Position numbers and translations under genes: made by a program. Source: Ensifer adhaerens (GTDB taxonomy: Bacteria > Pseudomonadota > Alphaproteobacteria > Rhizobiales > Rhizobiaceae). Taken from it: a stretch of DNA of 64,000 bases. The DNA lies in contig NZ_PNFP01000002.1 of assembly GCF_002940685.1 (NCBI RefSeq), forward strand, positions 434,001 to 498,000, in the 5' to 3' direction. This document shows, in pieces, positions 49,272 to 58,351 of the stretch (within the stretch, counting starts at the first letter, position 1; each line of letters begins with the position of its first letter). Under the pieces are notes generated by a model that searched no databases, was not told the DNA's origin, and saw only the letters and a list, made by a program, of their open reading frames with translations.

Positions 49272-49667
49272 ATGACCGAGAAGCTCGTTTTCACCGGCAA
49301 GACCCACAACACCAGCGGCCGCAATGGCGGCACCGTCAGCAGCGACGGCACGCTTGACCTGAAGCTGCCGCAGCCGCATCCGGCCGCCGAAAACCTGTTC
49401 GGCGCCGCCTGGTCGGCCTGTTACATGGGCGCGATCGAGCTTGCCGCCCAACAGCGCAAGGTGAAGCTTCCGGCCGGCCCCGAGGTCGATACCGAGATCG
49501 ACCTCAACGTCAACGACGGTTCCTACTTCCTGCGTGCCCGGCTGAATGTCCGCCTGGAAGGCCTCGACCGTGACGTGGCCCACGAGATCATCCATGCCGC
49601 CCACGAGATCTGCCCTTACTCCAAGGCGGTGCGCGGCAACATCGACGTCGAGACCAATCTCGTCTAA
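49272..49667 (+). CDS. ohr: Ohr, organic hydroperoxide resistance protein (OsmC fold)
   Basis: The 131-residue protein has the two reactive Cys of Ohr: FGAAWSACYMGAIELAAQQR (peroxidatic) and AHEICPYSKAVRGNIDV (resolving), with the Arg-containing NTSGRNGGTVSSDGTLDLKL and Glu in PAGPEVDTEIDL. It reduces fatty-acid and other organic hydroperoxides using lipoylated proteins. ATG 49272 is preferred for spacing from GAGAGG; ATG 49266 is in frame. Under OhrR control from the shared gap. Confidence 0.95.
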   Translation: MTEKLVFTGKTHNTSGRNGGTVSSDGTLDLKLPQPHPAAENLFGAAWSACYMGAIELAAQQRKVKLPAGPEVDTEIDLNVNDGSYFLRARLNVRLEGLDRDVAHEIIHAAHEICPYSKAVRGNIDVETNLV

Positions 49668-50027
49668 GGCCGCCAACCAGAGGTCAGCGCCAAAACCATC
49701 GGCGCCATCAGACGTCACGTTCAGCGTTTTCGGGGATGCGCCGGCCCATGCCGCGCATCCCCTTACGTTTTTTTGGGGCGCGCAGCGACGGCAGTCGTTC
49801 TTCGGTGCTGCGGGTGAGTGTTATTCGACGACGTCTCACCAAGGCATCGCGCCTTGACAGCCACAACGTGTGGGCGGACACTCCCTTCGCCTGGTTCGCT
49901 TCTGAAAAGGAATGCGGCGATGTTCGGCGGATTTATGGAACTGCATGGACACGTCTGGTCCGCTCGTGGCCAGTCTTCGTCTTGGACGCTGCTGCGATCG
50001 TTCAAGGTCATGCCCGGCCCAGCGAAG

Positions 50028-51350
50028 ATGCGACCCGTCGCCAGAAAATGGCTGGCTGCGGCCTTTCTGCTCGCCTCCGGTGAGATCGCCGCGGCCGATG
50101 ACGTCCTGTTCGAGGGTGTCAGGATCTTCGACGGGAAGGGGGCCGAACTTTCCGCATCCTCCAACGTGCTGGTCAAGGACAACCGGATCGCGCGGATTTC
50201 GACAGACCCCATCGACGCCGAAGGCGCGCTGAGGATTGCCGGCAACGGCCGAACGCTGATGCCGGGGCTGATCGATGCGCATTGGCACGCCATGCTCATT
50301 CGCGTTACGCCCGCCGAGGCGTTTGGCGATATCGGCTATACCACGCTTCTGGCAGGGGCCGAAGCTACGGACACCCTGATGCGTGGCTTCACGACGGTGC
50401 GGGACGTCGGAGGCCCTGCCTTCAGCCTGAAACGCGCCATCGATGAAGGCATCATTGCCGGTCCGCGCATCTATCCCTCCGGCGCCATGATCACCGTAAC
50501 CAGCGGGCATGGTGATTTCCGGTCGTTCACTGACCTGCCGCGTGCGAGCGACGGCCCGCTCACCCGCATGGAAGTGGTTGGCGGCAGCATCGTCGTGGAC
50601 AGCCCCGATGAAGTTCGCATGCGCGTTCGCGAGCAGTTCATGCAAGGCGCGACGCAGGTCAAGCTCACCGCCGGCGGCGGCGTCTCCTCGCCGCACAGCC
50701 CGCTCGACGTGACGACCTTCACCGAGGCCGAATTGCGCGCCGCCGTCGAAATCGCCGACAACTGGCACACCTATGTCGTGGCCCACGCCTTCACTTCGGA
50801 GGCTGTCAGGCTGGCGGCCCTGTCGGGCGTGAAATGCATCGAGCACGGTTTCCTCATGGACGAGGACACCGCCCGGCTTTTGGCCGAGCGTGGTGTGTGG
50901 CTGAGCCTGCAGCCGCTGCCGGAGATGTTGCGGCAGGGCTTCCCCAAGGGCACCGTGCAGCGCGCAAAGGCCGATGCGGTCTGGCCCGGCATCGAACGGG
51001 CCTACCGGCTTGCGAAGAAATACAAGATCAAGACTGCCTGGGGCACAGACGTTTTGTTTTCCGCTGCGCTGGCCAAGCAACAGGGCGCCATTCTCGCGTC
51101 GCTGACCCGCTGGTACACACCCGCCGAGGCGCTTGTCATGGCGACCGGAACCAATGCCGAACTCTTGGCGCTCTCCGGTCCGCGCAACCCCTATCCGGGC
51201 AAACTCGGCGTCGTCGAGGAGGGGGCCTTTGCGGACCTCCTGCTGGTCGAGGGCAACCCGCTCGAGAACATAGAGCTCGTTGCCGATCCCGAGACCAACT
51301 TCAAGATCATCATGAAGGACGGAGTGATCCACAAGAACACCCTTCGCTGA
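50028..51350 (+). CDS. Exported metal-dependent amidohydrolase
   Basis: The 440-residue protein has a Sec signal peptide (MRPVARKWLAAAFLLASGEI, cleavage after AAA) and the amidohydrolase barrel: GNGRTLMPGLIDAHWHAMLI (H-x-H), a Lys likely to be carboxylated in ATQVKLTAGGGVSSPHSPLD, His in VVAHAFTSEA and CIEHGFL, and the Asp in TAWGTDVLF. The imidazolonepropionase/prolidase-like order (YP-SGAM-ITVTSGHGD) matches periplasmic dipeptidase-type members. It cleaves a C-N bond in a periplasmic substrate, perhaps an Xaa-Pro or Xaa-Arg dipeptide. The start is uncertain: 49920 (with AAAAGGA ahead) and 50010 are in frame but put extra residues before the signal peptide. The 49668-49919 stretch holds no other gene. 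Confidence 0.83.
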   Translation: MRPVARKWLAAAFLLASGEIAAADDVLFEGVRIFDGKGAELSASSNVLVKDNRIARISTDPIDAEGALRIAGNGRTLMPGLIDAHWHAMLIRVTPAEAFGDIGYTTLLAGAEATDTLMRGFTTVRDVGGPAFSLKRAIDEGIIAGPRIYPSGAMITVTSGHGDFRSFTDLPRASDGPLTRMEVVGGSIVVDSPDEVRMRVREQFMQGATQVKLTAGGGVSSPHSPLDVTTFTEAELRAAVEIADNWHTYVVAHAFTSEAVRLAALSGVKCIEHGFLMDEDTARLLAERGVWLSLQPLPEMLRQGFPKGTVQRAKADAVWPGIERAYRLAKKYKIKTAWGTDVLFSAALAKQQGAILASLTRWYTPAEALVMATGTNAELLALSGPRNPYPGKLGVVEEGAFADLLLVEGNPLENIELVADPETNFKIIMKDGVIHKNTLR

Positions 51351-51384
51351 GGCTGAGCGCCAGGACGTGGATCGCGCAGCATGC

Positions 51385-51711
51385 TCGCCGGGCGCGCTCG
51401 GCCGCGGCCAGCGTCCGGCCGGGCTGCCGCGGCTGTTCTTTGCCGAGCCTAGCCCGGGACCGGTCAAGCACTGGTTCTGGCGTCAGGGATTGATCGACAG
51501 CCCGGAGATGCGGCTGCCGATGGTGCCGGTCAGCGACGAGCTGGCGGCGCGGATCGACCGGGCGGTGGCTGAGGACATCGAGGCCGACGCCGCTCGCTTT
51601 TTCGCGCGCGGCGGTGCGCCAAAAAGCGCGACCTCACGGGAATGTAATTTGGCCGATCGCCGCGCCTGTTGGTATTTTCGCGCCTTCGCATGTACAGGGG
51701 AGCGGCCCTGA
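51385..51711 (+). pseudogene. dapA-like C-terminal remnant
   Basis: The frame encodes SPGALGRGQRP, then LPRLFFAEPSPGPVKHWFWR, QGLIDSPEMRLPMVPVSDEL, and ends in unrelated residues. It matches the last 75 or so residues of the DapA paralogue at 55271-56176 (LPRLLFAEPSPGPIKHWLWR, QGLIDSPEMRLPMVPVSDEL) at roughly 85 % nucleotide identity by eye. The catalytic N-terminal barrel (Lys, Tyr) is missing and there is no start signal. It lies directly between the amidohydrolase and the molybdenum hydroxylase operon. Confidence 0.75.
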
Positions 51712-51726
51712 GGGGCCGATGGTCGC

Positions 51727-52182
51727 ATGCCTTACAACCTCACGGTCAATGGAAAGAGCTATGCCGTCGACGTGGACGGCGATATCCCGCTGCTATGGGT
51801 CCTGCGCGACACGATCGGGCTGACGGGAACGAAGTTCGGCTGCGGCATTGCCATGTGCGGCGCCTGCACGGTGCATGTCGACGGAATGCCCGTGCGCTCC
51901 TGCATCCTGCCGGTCTCGGAAGCGGCGGAAAAGCCGGTCACCACGATCGAGGCGATCGGCGACACGCCCGAGGGCCGGAAGATACAGCAGGCCTGGCTCG
52001 ATATCGACGTCGTGCAGTGCGGCTACTGTCAATCCGGGCAGATCATGTCGGCAACCGCGCTTCTGGCCGCCAATCCGAAGCCGAGCGACGGCGACATCGA
52101 TGCGGTCATGGCCGGAAACATCTGTCGATGCGGCACCTATCCGCGCATCCGCGCCGCCATCAAGCTTGCAGCGCAGGGGTGA
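51727..52182 (+). CDS. (2Fe-2S) subunit of a molybdenum hydroxylase (IorA-like)
   Basis: The 151-residue protein has both clusters of the xanthine oxidase family small subunit: the plant-ferredoxin type [20 protein letters not shown] (with a fourth Cys in [10 protein letters not shown]) and the second domain [19 protein letters not shown] with [17 protein letters not shown]. It carries electrons from the Moco subunit to the cytochrome c encoded two genes on. It lacks a signal peptide, so it would be exported together with the Tat-dependent large subunit. ATG 51727 has GAGGGGCCG at a rather long distance ahead. Confidence 0.92.
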   Translation: MPYNLTVNGKSYAVDVDGDIPLLWVLRDTIGLTGTKFGCGIAMCGACTVHVDGMPVRSCILPVSEAAEKPVTTIEAIGDTPEGRKIQQAWLDIDVVQCGYCQSGQIMSATALLAANPKPSDGDIDAVMAGNICRCGTYPRIRAAIKLAAQG

Positions 52183-52186
52183 TGCC

Positions 52187-54340
52187 ATGTCCATTTTCGA
52201 CAGAGCCAATCTTGCCGTATCGCGCCGCCAGCTGCTGATCGGCGCGTCGCTGACGGGTGCCGGACTGGTGATCGGCTTCAAGCCCCATCCGGCGGCGGCC
52301 GCGAGCGAACCCTTTGCGCCGAACGCCTTCATCCGCATTCCGCAGGACGGCAAGATCACCTTCGTCATGCCCTCGGTGGAAATGGGGCAGGGCATCTATA
52401 CGGCGGTCGCGATGATGCTCGCCGAGGAGCTGGAGGTCGGCCTCGACCAGGTGACGCTCGAGCATGCGCCGGCCGATCCCAAGCAATATGCCAATCCGCT
52501 GCTCGGCGACCAGATCACCGGCGGCTCGCTCGCCATCCGCGGCGTCTACGAGCAGATGCGCAAGGCGGGTGCTGCGGCCCGTATCATGCTCATCGGTGCT
52601 GCGGCGCGCGAGTGGGGTGTTTCGCCGGACGCCTGCAAGGCGGAGGCGGGCCATGTGGTCGAGACCGGCGGCAGCCGTCGTGCGGCCTATGGCAGCCTGA
52701 TCGCGGCTGCGGCTTCTGAAGCCGTGCCGCAGGATGTGCCGCTGAAGCCCGCCTCCAGCTACAAGGTGATCGGCAAGCCCGCGCATCGCCTCGACAGTCC
52801 GGAGAAGGTGAACGGCACGGCGAAATTCGGTATCGACGCCCGCCCGGACGGTGTCTCCTATGCGGCGATCGCCATCTGTCCGCACTTCAACGGCAAGCTG
52901 CGCGCGGTCGATGAGGCGCCGGCGATGGCGGTCAAGGGCGTGACCCAGGTGGTTCGCATCGAAGAGGCCGTCGCGGTCGTCGCCAACAACACAGGGGCTG
53001 CGCGAAAGGGGCTTGCGGCGCTTGCGATCGAGTGGGATCCGGGACCGAGCGCCTCGGTTTCGCAAGCCGAACTCGAGCGCCAGATGGACGCGGCGATCGA
53101 CGGCAAGGCCCTGCCGCACCTCAACGAGGGCGATGTCGCCAAGGCCGAAGCGGAGCACGGGCCGGTGCACGAATTCGTCTATCGCATGCCGATCCTGACG
53201 CATTCGGCCATGGAGCCGATGAACTGCACGGTGCATGTGCGCCCCGACGGCTGCGAGGTCTGGGTGGGAACGCAGATCATGAGCCGCACACGGCAGGCGG
53301 CGGCCGACGTCACCGGCCTGCCGGTCGAAAAGGTGGTGGTGCACAATCATCTGCTCGGCGGCGGCTTCGGCCGGCGGCTCGATGTCGACGGGGTTATTCT
53401 CGCGACCAAGATCGCCAAGCAGGTCAGCGGCCCGGTCAAGGTAACCTGGAGCCGGGAGGAGGACATCCGCCACGACTGCTATCGCTACCTGAACTACAGC
53501 AAGGTCTCAGCGGTGCTCGGGCCCGACGGCCTGCCCTTGTCCTGGCGGCACCGGGTCATCGGCCCCTCGGTCATGGCGCGCTGGTTCCCCGGCTTCACCA
53601 AGGACGGCGTCGATCTCGACCAGATGGGCGGGGCGGAATCGCCTTATGCCATTCCCAACCGGCAGACCGACTTCGCCCGCCACGAGGCGCCCGACGGCAT
53701 GCTGACCGGCAACTGGCGGGGCGTCGGCGCCACGCGCAACGTGCCGCCGGTCGAATGCGGCATCGACGAACTGGCCGAACTGGCGGGCATTGATCCGCTC
53801 GACTACCGGCGGCGGCTGCTGCAACACAAGCCGCGGCTGCTGGCCGCGCTCGATCTGGCGGCCGAGAAGGCGGGCTGGTCGACCCCGCTCGAAAAAGGCA
53901 AGGGACGGGGCATCGCGGTTGCCGCGGATTTCGGCAGCTACGCGGCGATGATCGCCGAAGTGAGCATCGGCGGGGACGGCACGTTCAAGACGGAACGGAT
54001 CGTCTGCGCGGTCGATTGCGGCCAGGTAATCAACCCGGACACGGTGGAGGCGCAGATCCAGAGCGGCGTCGTCTATGGCCTGAGCGCCGCACTCTACGGG
54101 CGCATCACGGTCGAAAACGGCGCGGTGGTCGAAGGCAATTTCGACGACGCTCCGGTGCTGCGCATCAACGAGACGCCGCCGATCGAGGTGCATATCGTGC
54201 CGAGCGCCGAGGCGCCCGGTGGTATCGGCGAGGTGGGCACGCCGGGCGTTGCGCCGGCGCTCCTGAACGCCATCTTCATGGCGACGGGCAAGCGGCTCAG
54301 AACCCTGCCGATCGACCAGAGCGACTTGAGGAGGGTGTGA
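52187..54340 (+). CDS. Molybdopterin-binding large subunit of an exported aldehyde/N-heterocycle oxidase (IorB-like)
   Basis: The 717-residue protein has a Tat signal (LAVSRRQLLIGASLTGAGLV, cleavage near AAAA) and the Moco-binding features of the isoquinoline 1-oxidoreductase beta branch: VMPSVEMGQGIYTAVAMMLA, HNHLLGGGFGRRLDVDG, GNWRGVGATRNVPPVE and the catalytic Glu in PGGIGEVGTPGVAPALLNA (about residue 682). It hydroxylates aldehydes or nitrogen heterocycles in the periplasm; the actual substrate is unknown. Start ATG is 4 bp after the small subunit stop. No FAD subunit is present: the cytochrome c that follows replaces it as electron exit. Confidence 0.92.
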   Translation: MSIFDRANLAVSRRQLLIGASLTGAGLVIGFKPHPAAAASEPFAPNAFIRIPQDGKITFVMPSVEMGQGIYTAVAMMLAEELEVGLDQVTLEHAPADPKQYANPLLGDQITGGSLAIRGVYEQMRKAGAAARIMLIGAAAREWGVSPDACKAEAGHVVETGGSRRAAYGSLIAAAASEAVPQDVPLKPASSYKVIGKPAHRLDSPEKVNGTAKFGIDARPDGVSYAAIAICPHFNGKLRAVDEAPAMAVKGVTQVVRIEEAVAVVANNTGAARKGLAALAIEWDPGPSASVSQAELERQMDAAIDGKALPHLNEGDVAKAEAEHGPVHEFVYRMPILTHSAMEPMNCTVHVRPDGCEVWVGTQIMSRTRQAAADVTGLPVEKVVVHNHLLGGGFGRRLDVDGVILATKIAKQVSGPVKVTWSREEDIRHDCYRYLNYSKVSAVLGPDGLPLSWRHRVIGPSVMARWFPGFTKDGVDLDQMGGAESPYAIPNRQTDFARHEAPDGMLTGNWRGVGATRNVPPVECGIDELAELAGIDPLDYRRRLLQHKPRLLAALDLAAEKAGWSTPLEKGKGRGIAVAADFGSYAAMIAEVSIGGDGTFKTERIVCAVDCGQVINPDTVEAQIQSGVVYGLSAALYGRITVENGAVVEGNFDDAPVLRINETPPIEVHIVPSAEAPGGIGEVGTPGVAPALLNAIFMATGKRLRTLPIDQSDLRRV

Positions 54341-54342
54341 CC

Positions 54343-54984
54343 GTGGCCAAGCGCATACTCGCTCTGACCCTCGGCTCTGCTCTCGCCGTCGTCGGTCTCG
54401 TCGCCGCATTCGAGCCGATCCGCGGCCATGCCGAAACCTCCGGCGGCGGTGCGTTGAAAGGTGCCGCCGACTTCGCCTCGATCGCCGATACCAAGGAGCG
54501 CTCGAAGGCGATCTTCGCCGAGGCTAGCCGGGTGCTGACCCATCCGCGCTGCATCAACTGTCACCCGGCGACGCGCAGCCCGACGCAAGGCGAGGACATG
54601 CACCCGCATGTGCCGCTGATGATCGCGGCCGACAGCTCGATGGGGCCGGCCGGCCTTGCCTGCAGCACCTGCCACGGTCCTGAAAACCGGGGGATCGTCG
54701 GCAGCCGGCTGAAATCCATACCCGGCAATGCCCATTGGCAGCTGGCGCCCGAAAGCATGGCCTGGCAGGGCCTCACGGTCAGCCAGATCTGTCAGCAGGT
54801 GAAGGACACGGAGCGCAACGGCAACCGCTCCCATGCCGATCTCATCAAGCACATGGGCGAGGATCACCTCGTCGGCTGGGCCTGGCATCCGGGCGAGGGG
54901 CGCAGCGCACCGCCCGGCTCGCAAGCCGAACTCGCCGCGCTGATTGCCGCCTGGGTGGACACCGGCGCGGAATGTCCGGACTGA
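54343..54984 (+). CDS. Dihaem cytochrome c partner of the molybdenum hydroxylase
   Basis: The 213-residue protein has an N-terminal export signal (MAKRILALTLGSALAVVGLV) and two haem c motifs: HPRCINCHPATRSP near residue 70 and LACSTCHGPENRG near 107. A conserved WQLAPESMAWQGLTVSQICQ block precedes a C-terminal HMGEDHLVGWAWHPGEGR whose Met or His could be an axial ligand. It passes electrons from the hydroxylase to the respiratory chain. The start GTG at 54343 follows GAGGAGGG; a GTG at 54337 overlapping the upstream stop is also possible. Last gene of the operon. Confidence 0.87.
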   Translation: MAKRILALTLGSALAVVGLVAAFEPIRGHAETSGGGALKGAADFASIADTKERSKAIFAEASRVLTHPRCINCHPATRSPTQGEDMHPHVPLMIAADSSMGPAGLACSTCHGPENRGIVGSRLKSIPGNAHWQLAPESMAWQGLTVSQICQQVKDTERNGNRSHADLIKHMGEDHLVGWAWHPGEGRSAPPGSQAELAALIAAWVDTGAECPD

Positions 54985-55134
54985 GCATGGCCGCATGAAG
55001 GACGAGCCGGCCGCCGCGGGCTCGTCCATGGTCCGGCGGAGGCGTGGGCAGGAACCTGCCATCTTGACAACGCAACGGGACTGTTCGACTTTCGCGCCAT
55101 GACCTGCCGTTTCGCCAAACTGACGACCGTGAAA

Positions 55135-55156
55135 AAAGCCCCGTGCCCGGGGCTTT
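55135..55156 (+). terminator. Rho-independent-like terminator
   Basis: AAAGCCCCG (55135-55143) pairs with CGGGGCTTT (55148-55156), 4-base loop; an A-run precedes and TTT ends the stem, so it may work in both directions. It ends the hydroxylase operon. Confidence 0.7.
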
Positions 55157-55270
55157 CGGTCGTTGCGCGCAGAGCATCATAGCAAGCACAAGGATCAGAT
55201 CGACCCCGCCGGTTCGGACGGGGTTTTCGCTTGCGCTCCGTCTCCGGTTCCTTGAAGGAGATGGAATTTC

Positions 55271-56176
55271 ATGGAAAGCACACAATCAACGCCGAGCGGT
55301 CTCTGGCTGCCGCTGATCACGCCCTTTCGCAACGGCGAACTCGACGAGCGCTCGCTGCGCCGGCTCGTGGCGCACTATGCCGCCGAGCCGATCGACGGCT
55401 TCATTCTCGGCGCCACCACCGGGGAGGGCATGGCGCTCGACGAGGCGGAGTGCGAGCGGCTGGTCGCAATCACCCGGGAGGCGCTGGCTGCGGCGGGCCG
55501 GTCGATCCCTGTCTATTTCGGGCTTTCCGGCAGCGATACGCGCAAGACCGTGAAGGCGCTGGAGCGGACGGCCGCCTGGGGCCTCGACGGCTATCTAATT
55601 GCCTGCCCCTATTACACGCGGCCGTCGCAACGGGGGCTTTTCGCGCATTTCTCGGCCCTTGCCGACGCAACCGCGCGGCCGATCCTGATCTACAACATTC
55701 CCTACCGGACCGGCGTGAACCTTGGCAACGAGACGATGCTGCAACTGGCGGAGCGGGCAAACATTGTCGGGGTGAAGGATTGTTCGGCGGATGCGACGCA
55801 ATCCTTCGATTTGCTACGCCACAAGCCCAGAGATTTCGCCGTGCTGACCGGCGAGGACCCGCTGTTCTACACGGCGCTGACCCAAGGCGCCGAGGGTGGG
55901 ATCACGGCGTCCGCCCATGTTGAGACGGCGGCCTTCGCCGAAATCCGCAACCGGCTCCTTGCCGGGGATCAACCCGGCGCGCTTGCCGCGTGGCAGCGCC
56001 TTGCCGATCTGCCGCGGCTGCTCTTTGCCGAGCCAAGCCCCGGACCGATCAAGCACTGGCTCTGGCGTCAAGGGCTGATCGACAGCCCCGAGATGCGCCT
56101 GCCGATGGTTCCGGTCAGCGACGAGCTGGAGCAAAGGATCGAAAGGGCGATGGCAGCGCCGGGCGGCCGCAACTGA
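55271..56176 (+). CDS. DapA-family aldolase (dihydrodipicolinate synthase-like)
   Basis: The 301-residue protein has the DapA/NAL family barrel: PLITPFRNGELDERSLRRLV, GATTGEGMALDEAECERLVA, the catalytic Tyr in LIYNIPYRTGVNLG and the Schiff-base Lys in NIVGVKDCSADATQSFDLL. The C-terminal PSPGPIKHWLWRQGLIDSPE fits true dihydrodipicolinate synthases (P-x-P-x-K), so lysine/diaminopimelate synthesis is possible, but rhizobia carry several paralogues with other keto-acid substrates. The start follows GAAGGAGATGGAATTTC. A C-terminal copy remains at 51385-51711. Confidence 0.88.
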   Translation: MESTQSTPSGLWLPLITPFRNGELDERSLRRLVAHYAAEPIDGFILGATTGEGMALDEAECERLVAITREALAAAGRSIPVYFGLSGSDTRKTVKALERTAAWGLDGYLIACPYYTRPSQRGLFAHFSALADATARPILIYNIPYRTGVNLGNETMLQLAERANIVGVKDCSADATQSFDLLRHKPRDFAVLTGEDPLFYTALTQGAEGGITASAHVETAAFAEIRNRLLAGDQPGALAAWQRLADLPRLLFAEPSPGPIKHWLWRQGLIDSPEMRLPMVPVSDELEQRIERAMAAPGGRN

Positions 56177-56253
56177 GCATGCGCCGTCTTTCGAGGCGGG
56201 GCGGTCGGCACAGGCAAGATCGCCCTGTCTTGCATGCCGATTGCATCGTATTT

Positions 56254-56273
56254 TAACAGTTACGTACTTTCGC
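56254..56273 (+). promoter_or_regulatory. TAACAGTTACGTACTT motif, shared with 7472-7491
   Basis: Eighteen of 20 bases match 7472-7491. It lies 268 bp before the DUF1254 gene in a 364-bp gap in which I see no other gene; a hairpin GCAAGA/TCTTGC at 56214-56233 follows the DapA-like gene. Confidence 0.3.
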
Positions 56274-56540
56274 CAAACGGCGTGTTTCGGCAGGATGGCG
56301 GTTGCTGCGCGCGGGATCTCGAAGCCCGCGCGCAGCGCGCTGCCGGGCATTGAAGTACCGCTGTCGAGGACAAGCGGAGAGCTCCCTTGAGACGCGTTCC
56401 GTGCCTGAACCGTCACGGGAGAGGGCGAAATGCCGGTTTCCCGGTGAAGGACGACCTCGGGCGAGGTGGGACGCATGCCGACAGGGGGACTATCCGCAGG
56501 CCGTTGCCAAGGCTGATTATCGTGACGCCAGGAGACGATG

Positions 56541-58091
56541 ATGAAGACGACATCCGGCAATAAACTGGAAATCACCCGACGGGACATGATGAAAGGCGGG
56601 ATCGGCGCGGCCTCGCTTGCGGCGATCGGTGCCGGTGCGGCGGGGACGGCGGCGGTCACGGCCGCCTCGCTTGCGGCCTCGACCGGCCCGGCGCTGGCGC
56701 AGCAGGCGCTCGGGCCGGGTGCGCCGACCTTGCCCGTGACCGGCGTCGCCATGCATCCGGGCTATGCCCGCACGATCGCGCAGATGGCCTATGTCTGGGG
56801 CTGGCCGATCGTCAACATGCTGAACCGCAAGGCCAGGATCACCCAAGCGCCGAGCCCCGGCCTGCTCGGCGGCATTCTGCCGGTTGCCCCGCGCGGTCAG
56901 GTGGGCATGCTGCACGACTATATCGAGCCGTCGGAAACCTTCGTCACATGCCCCAACCAGGATGTGGTCTACGGCCTCGGCTTCTTCGAGCTCGACGATG
57001 AGCCCGTCGTCGCGCAGGTGCCCGACTTCGGCGACCGCTTCTGGGTCTATGCGCTTTACGACGCGCGCACCGACCAGTTCGGCCATCTCGGAAAGCCCTA
57101 TGGCACCAAGCCCGGCTTCTACCTGCTGGTTGGCCCCGACTGGGACGGGCTGAAGCCCGCGGGCATCACCGATATCATCCGTTCGCCGACCTCGCTTGCC
57201 AACGCCATTCCGCGCATCTTTCAGGCCGACACGCGCGAGGACAACAAGGATCTACAACCGTTCATCAACCAGGTCGTCTTCTATCCGCTCAAGGATTTTA
57301 CCGGCCAGATGAAGACGATCGAATGGGCGAAGCTCGCCGATATTCGCGCCCCGCCAGCCGACGACGCGGCGAGCGAAGGCGAAACGAAGTGGGTGGTGCC
57401 GGAAAAATTCTTCGAACAGTTCCCCGATGCGATCGCCGCAGTCGACCCGCTGCCCGGGGAAGAGGCGCTCTTTGCGCAGTTCCGCCTGCTGATCGACGCC
57501 ACCGAAAGGGACGAGGAGCTCAAGCGGATGCTCGTCGATACGGCGATCGAGACCGAGGAAAAGGTGATTGCCCCCTTCTTCGATTGGCAGCGCAACGGGC
57601 TTCCGGCCGGCAACGGCTGGAACCGCTCGGTCAACAACGCGCAATGGGGCATGGATTATTTCAACCGGACGGGAACGGCCAAGTCGAACATGTTCGACAA
57701 CAGGCCTTCGGAAACGCAGTATTTCTATACTGATTTCGACCGTGCGGGCGATCAATTGACCGGCGTCAAGCTCTACGAGATCACCTTTGCGCCGGGTCAG
57801 GACCCGCCGGTCAACGGTTTCTGGTCGCTGACCCTCTACAACGACAAGCATCTGTTTCACCCCAACGAGCACGAGCGCTATTCGCTCGGCACCAAGTCCC
57901 GGCAGATGAAGCGCAACAAGGACGGCTCGCTGACGATCTATGTGAGCGCCGAACGGCCGGGCGGCGACAAGGACAGCAACTGGCTGCCGGCACCGCCCGG
58001 CATCTTTTCGCTCTATATCCGCGCCTACTGGGGCAAGGAGGGCATCCTCGACGGCACCTGGCAACCGCCGCAAATCACGGTTGCTGCGTGA
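56541..58091 (+). CDS. Tat-exported DUF1254/DUF1214 protein
   Basis: The 516-residue protein has a twin-arginine signal ([20 protein letters not shown], cleavage near ALA). The DUF1254 half shows [40 protein letters not shown] and [20 protein letters not shown]; the DUF1214 half shows [20 protein letters not shown] and [20 protein letters not shown]. This double-domain family is exported and common in proteobacteria; its biochemical role is unknown. ATG 56541 is preferred over 56538 for spacing from CAGGAG. Monocistronic. Confidence 0.9.
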   Translation: MKTTSGNKLEITRRDMMKGGIGAASLAAIGAGAAGTAAVTAASLAASTGPALAQQALGPGAPTLPVTGVAMHPGYARTIAQMAYVWGWPIVNMLNRKARITQAPSPGLLGGILPVAPRGQVGMLHDYIEPSETFVTCPNQDVVYGLGFFELDDEPVVAQVPDFGDRFWVYALYDARTDQFGHLGKPYGTKPGFYLLVGPDWDGLKPAGITDIIRSPTSLANAIPRIFQADTREDNKDLQPFINQVVFYPLKDFTGQMKTIEWAKLADIRAPPADDAASEGETKWVVPEKFFEQFPDAIAAVDPLPGEEALFAQFRLLIDATERDEELKRMLVDTAIETEEKVIAPFFDWQRNGLPAGNGWNRSVNNAQWGMDYFNRTGTAKSNMFDNRPSETQYFYTDFDRAGDQLTGVKLYEITFAPGQDPPVNGFWSLTLYNDKHLFHPNEHERYSLGTKSRQMKRNKDGSLTIYVSAERPGGDKDSNWLPAPPGIFSLYIRAYWGKEGILDGTWQPPQITVAA

Positions 58092-58351
58092 CGGTGGCAA
58101 AGTGGCCGGGATAGGCTGCGGCGGTTTTCTGCAGCGGGTGGAGGTGGCATGCATCGGCGCCCGCCGTCCTCGGCGTCGGCCCGCCGCAGCGTAGGCGGCA
58201 CGCCCTTTGATGCCTTGTTGCAAGTCGGCAGGACGATGTGCCTGCTGCCTCCTATGCGCCTTGTGGCGATGCAATTCCCGACGGAAAACCGCTTCGCACT
58301 TTTCCTGGAATTGCTTTAAGCTCCCGGCATTTCATGCCACGGAATTGATAA

